This document shows, one piece after another, positions 3,539 through 6,297 of a stretch of 6,297 bases of DNA. The notes below the pieces were generated by a model. It was not told where the DNA came from and ran no database searches. It worked only from the letters and a program-made list of their open reading frames with translations. The stretch is from Acidiferrobacter sp. (GTDB taxonomy: Bacteria; Pseudomonadota; Gammaproteobacteria; Arenicellales; UBA868). The position numbers were made by a program, and so were the translations under genes. The stretch spans positions 1 through 6,297 of the forward strand of contig NZKZ01000006.1 in NCBI GenBank assembly GCA_002694065.1. Direction: 5' to 3'. Numbering within the stretch: position 1 is the stretch's first letter; each line of letters begins with the position of its first letter.

Positions 3539-5572
3539 ATGAGCCGCGAGTTCAGCCTAAGAAGTGACTTTGAACCTGCGGGTGACCAACCTGAGGCAAT
3601 CTGTGAACTGCTTGAGGGTATTCATGCCGGCGAGGCGTTCCAGACACTGCTTGGTGTCACCGGTTCCGGGAAGACCTTTACGATGGCTCATGTCATCGCC
3701 GAGTTTGGGAGACCGGCTTTGGTCCTGGCACCGAACAAGACTCTCGCTGCCCAGCTTTATGCTGAGATGCGGGAGTTCTTCCCCGATAACGCGGTCGAAT
3801 ACTTCGTATCCTATTACGACTACTATCAACCTGAAGCCTACGTTCCGGCGAGTGATACGTATATCGAGAAAGACGCGTCTATCAATGAGCATATCGACCA
3901 GATGCGACTTTCTGCAACGAAAGCCATCCTTGAGCGCGAGGACGTCATCATCGTTGCAACGGTTTCCGCAATTTATGGACTGGGAGACCCGGTCTCATAC
4001 CATGGCATGATTTTGCACCTTAGGGAGGGCGCGCTCGCGCAGCAACGAGACATCCTGACACGGTTGGCAGAACTTCAGTACACGCGAAACGAAATTGAGT
4101 TGCGCAGAGGGACTTTCAGGGTCCGAGGCGATGTGTTGGATATTTTCCCCGCAGAGTCTGAGCGCTTCGCCGTTCGAGTTGAGCTTTTCGGCGATGAGAT
4201 TGAGAAACTTTCCCGCTTCGACCCCCTGACAGGAGAAACCGACGAACGGCTTACTCGATTTACCATCTACCCGAAGAGCCACTACGTCACGCCTCGGGAA
4301 ACCATTTTGGATGCCATTGATGAGATTGAGGACGAGCTCACTCATCGACTCGCTTTCCTGCGGGACAATGAAAAACTTGTCGAAGCTCAGCGTCTCGAAC
4401 AACGGACCCGTTACGACATGGAGATGATGCGGGAACTGGGGTACTGCGCCGGCATTGAGAACTACTCTCGTTTCCTTTCGGGGCGAAAACCGGGCGAGCC
4501 GCCTCCCACACTGATCGATTATTTACCGGCCAACTCTCTGATGATCATCGATGAGAGTCACGTCACCGTGCCGCAACTGGGCGCGATGTTCAAGGGAGAT
4601 CGCTCGAGAAAAGAGAACCTCGTCGAGTACGGGTTTCGTCTCCCTTCTGCGTTGGACAACCGACCGCTGCGATTTGATGAGTTCGAGGCGTTGATGCCGC
4701 GAACCGTCTTCGTCTCCGCAACTCCGGCTGACTACGAACGCGAGCATAGCTCAAGCATCGTAGATCAGGTCGTACGACCCACGGGGTTGGTCGATCCGGA
4801 GATCGAAGTGCGGCCGGTCGCCAGCCAAGTCGATGACCTGATGTCTGAGGCTCGGGCCAGAGCGGCAAGTGGAGAACGGGTTCTCGTAACCACCTTAACC
4901 AAGAGAATGGCCGAAGATCTATGCGACTACCTGAATGATCACGACATCAGAGTTCGTTATCTACACTCCGATATAGATACCGTTGAAAGGGTCGAGATCC
5001 TTTCGGACCTCAGGAAAGGTGTCTTTGACGTCCTTGTCGGAATCAATCTGCTTCGTGAAGGCCTCGACCTTCCTGAAGTGTCACTGGTCGCAGTGCTCGA
5101 TGCTGACAAAGAAGGTTTTTTACGGTCGACCCGCTCGCTCATTCAGACTGTGGGCCGCGCTGCGAGAAACCTTAACGGCAGGGCCATTCTTTATGCAGAC
5201 AAGGTGACTGACTCGATGCAGCGGGCGATCGAAGAAACGCAGAGGCGCCGGGAAAAACAGCGGGCGCATAACGAGAAACACAAGATTACACCGCGATCAG
5301 TCGTCAAGCCCGTGAATGACATTATTGATGGCGTAGCTATTGACCCTAATGACAAAGCCGCTTCGCGCAGAGACGCTGGCCGCTCCTCCTTTAAAACCCC
5401 CCCGGTCTCGAGCCCGTTGTCCGCAGAGGAATTCAAGCGAACCATCCAGCAACTTGAAGAAAAAATGTATGCCCATGCGAGGGATCTCGAGTTCGAGCAA
5501 GCCGCGCAACTTCGTGATGAGATTACGGCGTTGAAACGCGGCCAGTTTCATCCCGTCATCGAAGCCGCTTAA
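3539..5572 (+). CDS. uvrB: UvrABC system protein B (excinuclease subunit UvrB)
   Basis: A full-length 677-residue UvrB (E. coli 673), the ATP-dependent damage-verification subunit of nucleotide excision repair, which is loaded by UvrA and then recruits UvrC. It shows Walker A GVTGSGKT (39-46, Lys45) and the DNA-inserting beta-hairpin with Tyr92, 93, 95, 96, 101 and 108 in the same places as in E. coli. It also has Walker B DESH (338-341), SATP (393-396), motif V around INLLREGLDLP (502-512), motif VI QTVGRAAR (536-543), and a C-terminal UVR coiled-coil (about 630-668) that contacts UvrC. The chosen ATG gives MSREFSLRSDFEPAGDQPEAI-type termini as in known UvrBs; an in-frame TTG at 3527 would add four residues. 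Neither start has a good Shine-Dalgarno sequence. The 3' end overlaps the convergent aminotransferase gene by 4 bases. Confidence 0.98.
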   Translation: MSREFSLRSDFEPAGDQPEAICELLEGIHAGEAFQTLLGVTGSGKTFTMAHVIAEFGRPALVLAPNKTLAAQLYAEMREFFPDNAVEYFVSYYDYYQPEAYVPASDTYIEKDASINEHIDQMRLSATKAILEREDVIIVATVSAIYGLGDPVSYHGMILHLREGALAQQRDILTRLAELQYTRNEIELRRGTFRVRGDVLDIFPAESERFAVRVELFGDEIEKLSRFDPLTGETDERLTRFTIYPKSHYVTPRETILDAIDEIEDELTHRLAFLRDNEKLVEAQRLEQRTRYDMEMMRELGYCAGIENYSRFLSGRKPGEPPPTLIDYLPANSLMIIDESHVTVPQLGAMFKGDRSRKENLVEYGFRLPSALDNRPLRFDEFEALMPRTVFVSATPADYEREHSSSIVDQVVRPTGLVDPEIEVRPVASQVDDLMSEARARAASGERVLVTTLTKRMAEDLCDYLNDHDIRVRYLHSDIDTVERVEILSDLRKGVFDVLVGINLLREGLDLPEVSLVAVLDADKEGFLRSTRSLIQTVGRAARNLNGRAILYADKVTDSMQRAIEETQRRREKQRAHNEKHKITPRSVVKPVNDIIDGVAIDPNDKAASRRDAGRSSFKTPPVSSPLSAEEFKRTIQQLEEKMYAHARDLEFEQAAQLRDEITALKRGQFHPVIEAA

Positions 5573-6297
5573 AGGACTTTTTTCAAAGCGTCGATTACCC
5601 GGCCCAAATCATCTTCCTCAATAGTGAGTGGCGGCAGCAGACGCACAACCGTAGGACCCGCGGGGAGAGCGATCACCCCTTCATCAAGCAGTGCGTGCAA
5701 GACCGGCGTGGCTTTACTCTTGAGCTCAATGCCGATCATCAGACCGATTTGGCGCAACTCTCTCACTGAGGGCAATTGGTCTAACGGAAACTGTTGAGAG
5801 AACTCGGCGCCTAGCTCCTCAGCCCGCCTGGCGAGGTCATGATCGACCATATAGTCGATGGTGGCGAGGGCCGCCGCACAGGCGAGGGGATTGCCCCCGA
5901 ACGTAGTACCGTGAACGCCAATTCCGGCATTCACGCTTTCCCCACAAAGAACCGCTCCCATCGGTACGCCACCCGCAATACCTTTGGCAAGACACATCAT
6001 GTCCGGTGCAAGATCAAAGTGCTCACAGGCAAAGAACCTGCCTGTGCGGCAGAAACCTGTCTGGACCTCATCAATAATCAACAACGCACCTCGCTCGGTA
6101 CAAAGGCGTCTCGCCGCCTGAAGATAGTCCCCATCTGCCGGACGGACACCTCCTTCCCCCTGAACGACCTCGAGGAGGACTGCGCACGTGTTGTCATCAA
6201 CGGCGCCATCCAATTTCTCAATATTGTTTAGCGGAACGAAACTATTGCCCGGAAGGAGAGGTTCAAACGCATCACGATATTTGAAGGTCGCGCTTAA
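5569..6297 (-). CDS. Class III aminotransferase, acetylornithine/LysW-aminoadipate semialdehyde type (LysJ/ArgD-like), 5' end outside window
   Basis: The C-terminal 242 residues of a PLP-dependent fold type I, class III aminotransferase; the reading frame stays open to the right edge. Visible are the QGEGGVRPA strand (46-54), the PLP-binding DEVQTGFCRTG (76-86), the Schiff-base lysine LAKG (Lys105 of the visible part), HGTTFGGNPLACAAA (129-143, with the phosphate-contacting Thr) and the C-terminal AGPTVVRLLPPL (213-224). The family transfers an amino group from glutamate to N-acetylornithine or LysW-bound semialdehydes in arginine or lysine synthesis. The HGTTFGGNP and AGPTVVRLLPPL stretches resemble Thermus LysJ more than E. 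coli ArgD, as I recall them. The in-frame TTG at 6213 lies inside the conserved region and is not the true start. The stop TAA overlaps the uvrB stop tail to tail, with no terminator between. Confidence 0.93.
   Translation of the reverse strand, partial: LSATFKYRDAFEPLLPGNSFVPLNNIEKLDGAVDDNTCAVLLEVVQGEGGVRPADGDYLQAARRLCTERGALLIIDEVQTGFCRTGRFFACEHFDLAPDMMCLAKGIAGGVPMGAVLCGESVNAGIGVHGTTFGGNPLACAAALATIDYMVDHDLARRAEELGAEFSQQFPLDQLPSVRELRQIGLMIGIELKSKATPVLHALLDEGVIALPAGPTVVRLLPPLTIEEDDLGRVIDALKKVL

Noticed and set aside
3995..4402. Minus-strand open frame of 135 codons inside uvrB
   Set aside because: It is a shadow of the uvrB coding sequence with no independent start signal or motif.
5839..6231. 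Plus-strand open frame of 130 codons
   Set aside because: It is antisense to the aminotransferase active-site region and has no recognisable protein features.

Overview
The window looks like a piece of a proteobacterial chromosome, most likely gammaproteobacterial. The basis is a tRNA-Asn gene with an encoded CCA end that closely resembles the enterobacterial form, a FimT-type pseudopilin, a UvrB that matches the E. coli protein position for position at its key residues, and sigma70-like promoter elements. No species can be named from this sequence.

Left part (1-2734), probably accessory or catabolic: a minus-strand dihydrodipicolinate synthase/KDG-dehydratase-type lyase cut by the left edge (1-289); a divergent plus-strand short-chain dehydrogenase-like protein that lacks the catalytic Tyr and Lys (411-1118); a minus-strand SAM-dependent methyltransferase of the phosphoethanolamine/dimethylglycine methyltransferase type (1158-1943); and, divergent from it, a DUF1989 (urea-carboxylase-associated / carboxyguanidine deiminase-like) protein (2123-2734). 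The four genes form two divergent pairs, each with operator-like inverted repeats between the partners. They could belong to one pathway for a small nitrogenous or acidic metabolite, but the sequence does not show the substrate.

Middle (2797-2915): a complete tRNA-Asn(GUU) gene on the minus strand with a convincing promoter. Its 3' end faces the accessory genes and its 5' side faces housekeeping genes, so it is a plausible island boundary, although no integrase or repeated att site lies inside the window.

Right part (2942-6297), core-like: a FimT/GspH minor pseudopilin (minus, GTG start) carrying the C-terminal GRxR motif linked to DNA binding in FimT; a divergent full-length uvrB (nucleotide excision repair) whose short leader contains competing inverted repeats but no canonical LexA box; and a class III aminotransferase (minus, N-terminus beyond the right edge). 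The aminotransferase's C-terminal half reads more like LysJ/ArgD proteins of LysW-type lysine/arginine synthesis than like E. coli ArgD. uvrB and the aminotransferase converge and overlap at their stop codons.

There is no CRISPR array, IS element, rRNA or riboswitch that I can support. The most interesting points are the active-site-less dehydrogenase, the methyltransferase that keeps the catalytic dyad but has lost the phosphate-binding residues, their pairing with a DUF1989 protein next to a tRNA, and the LysJ-like aminotransferase.
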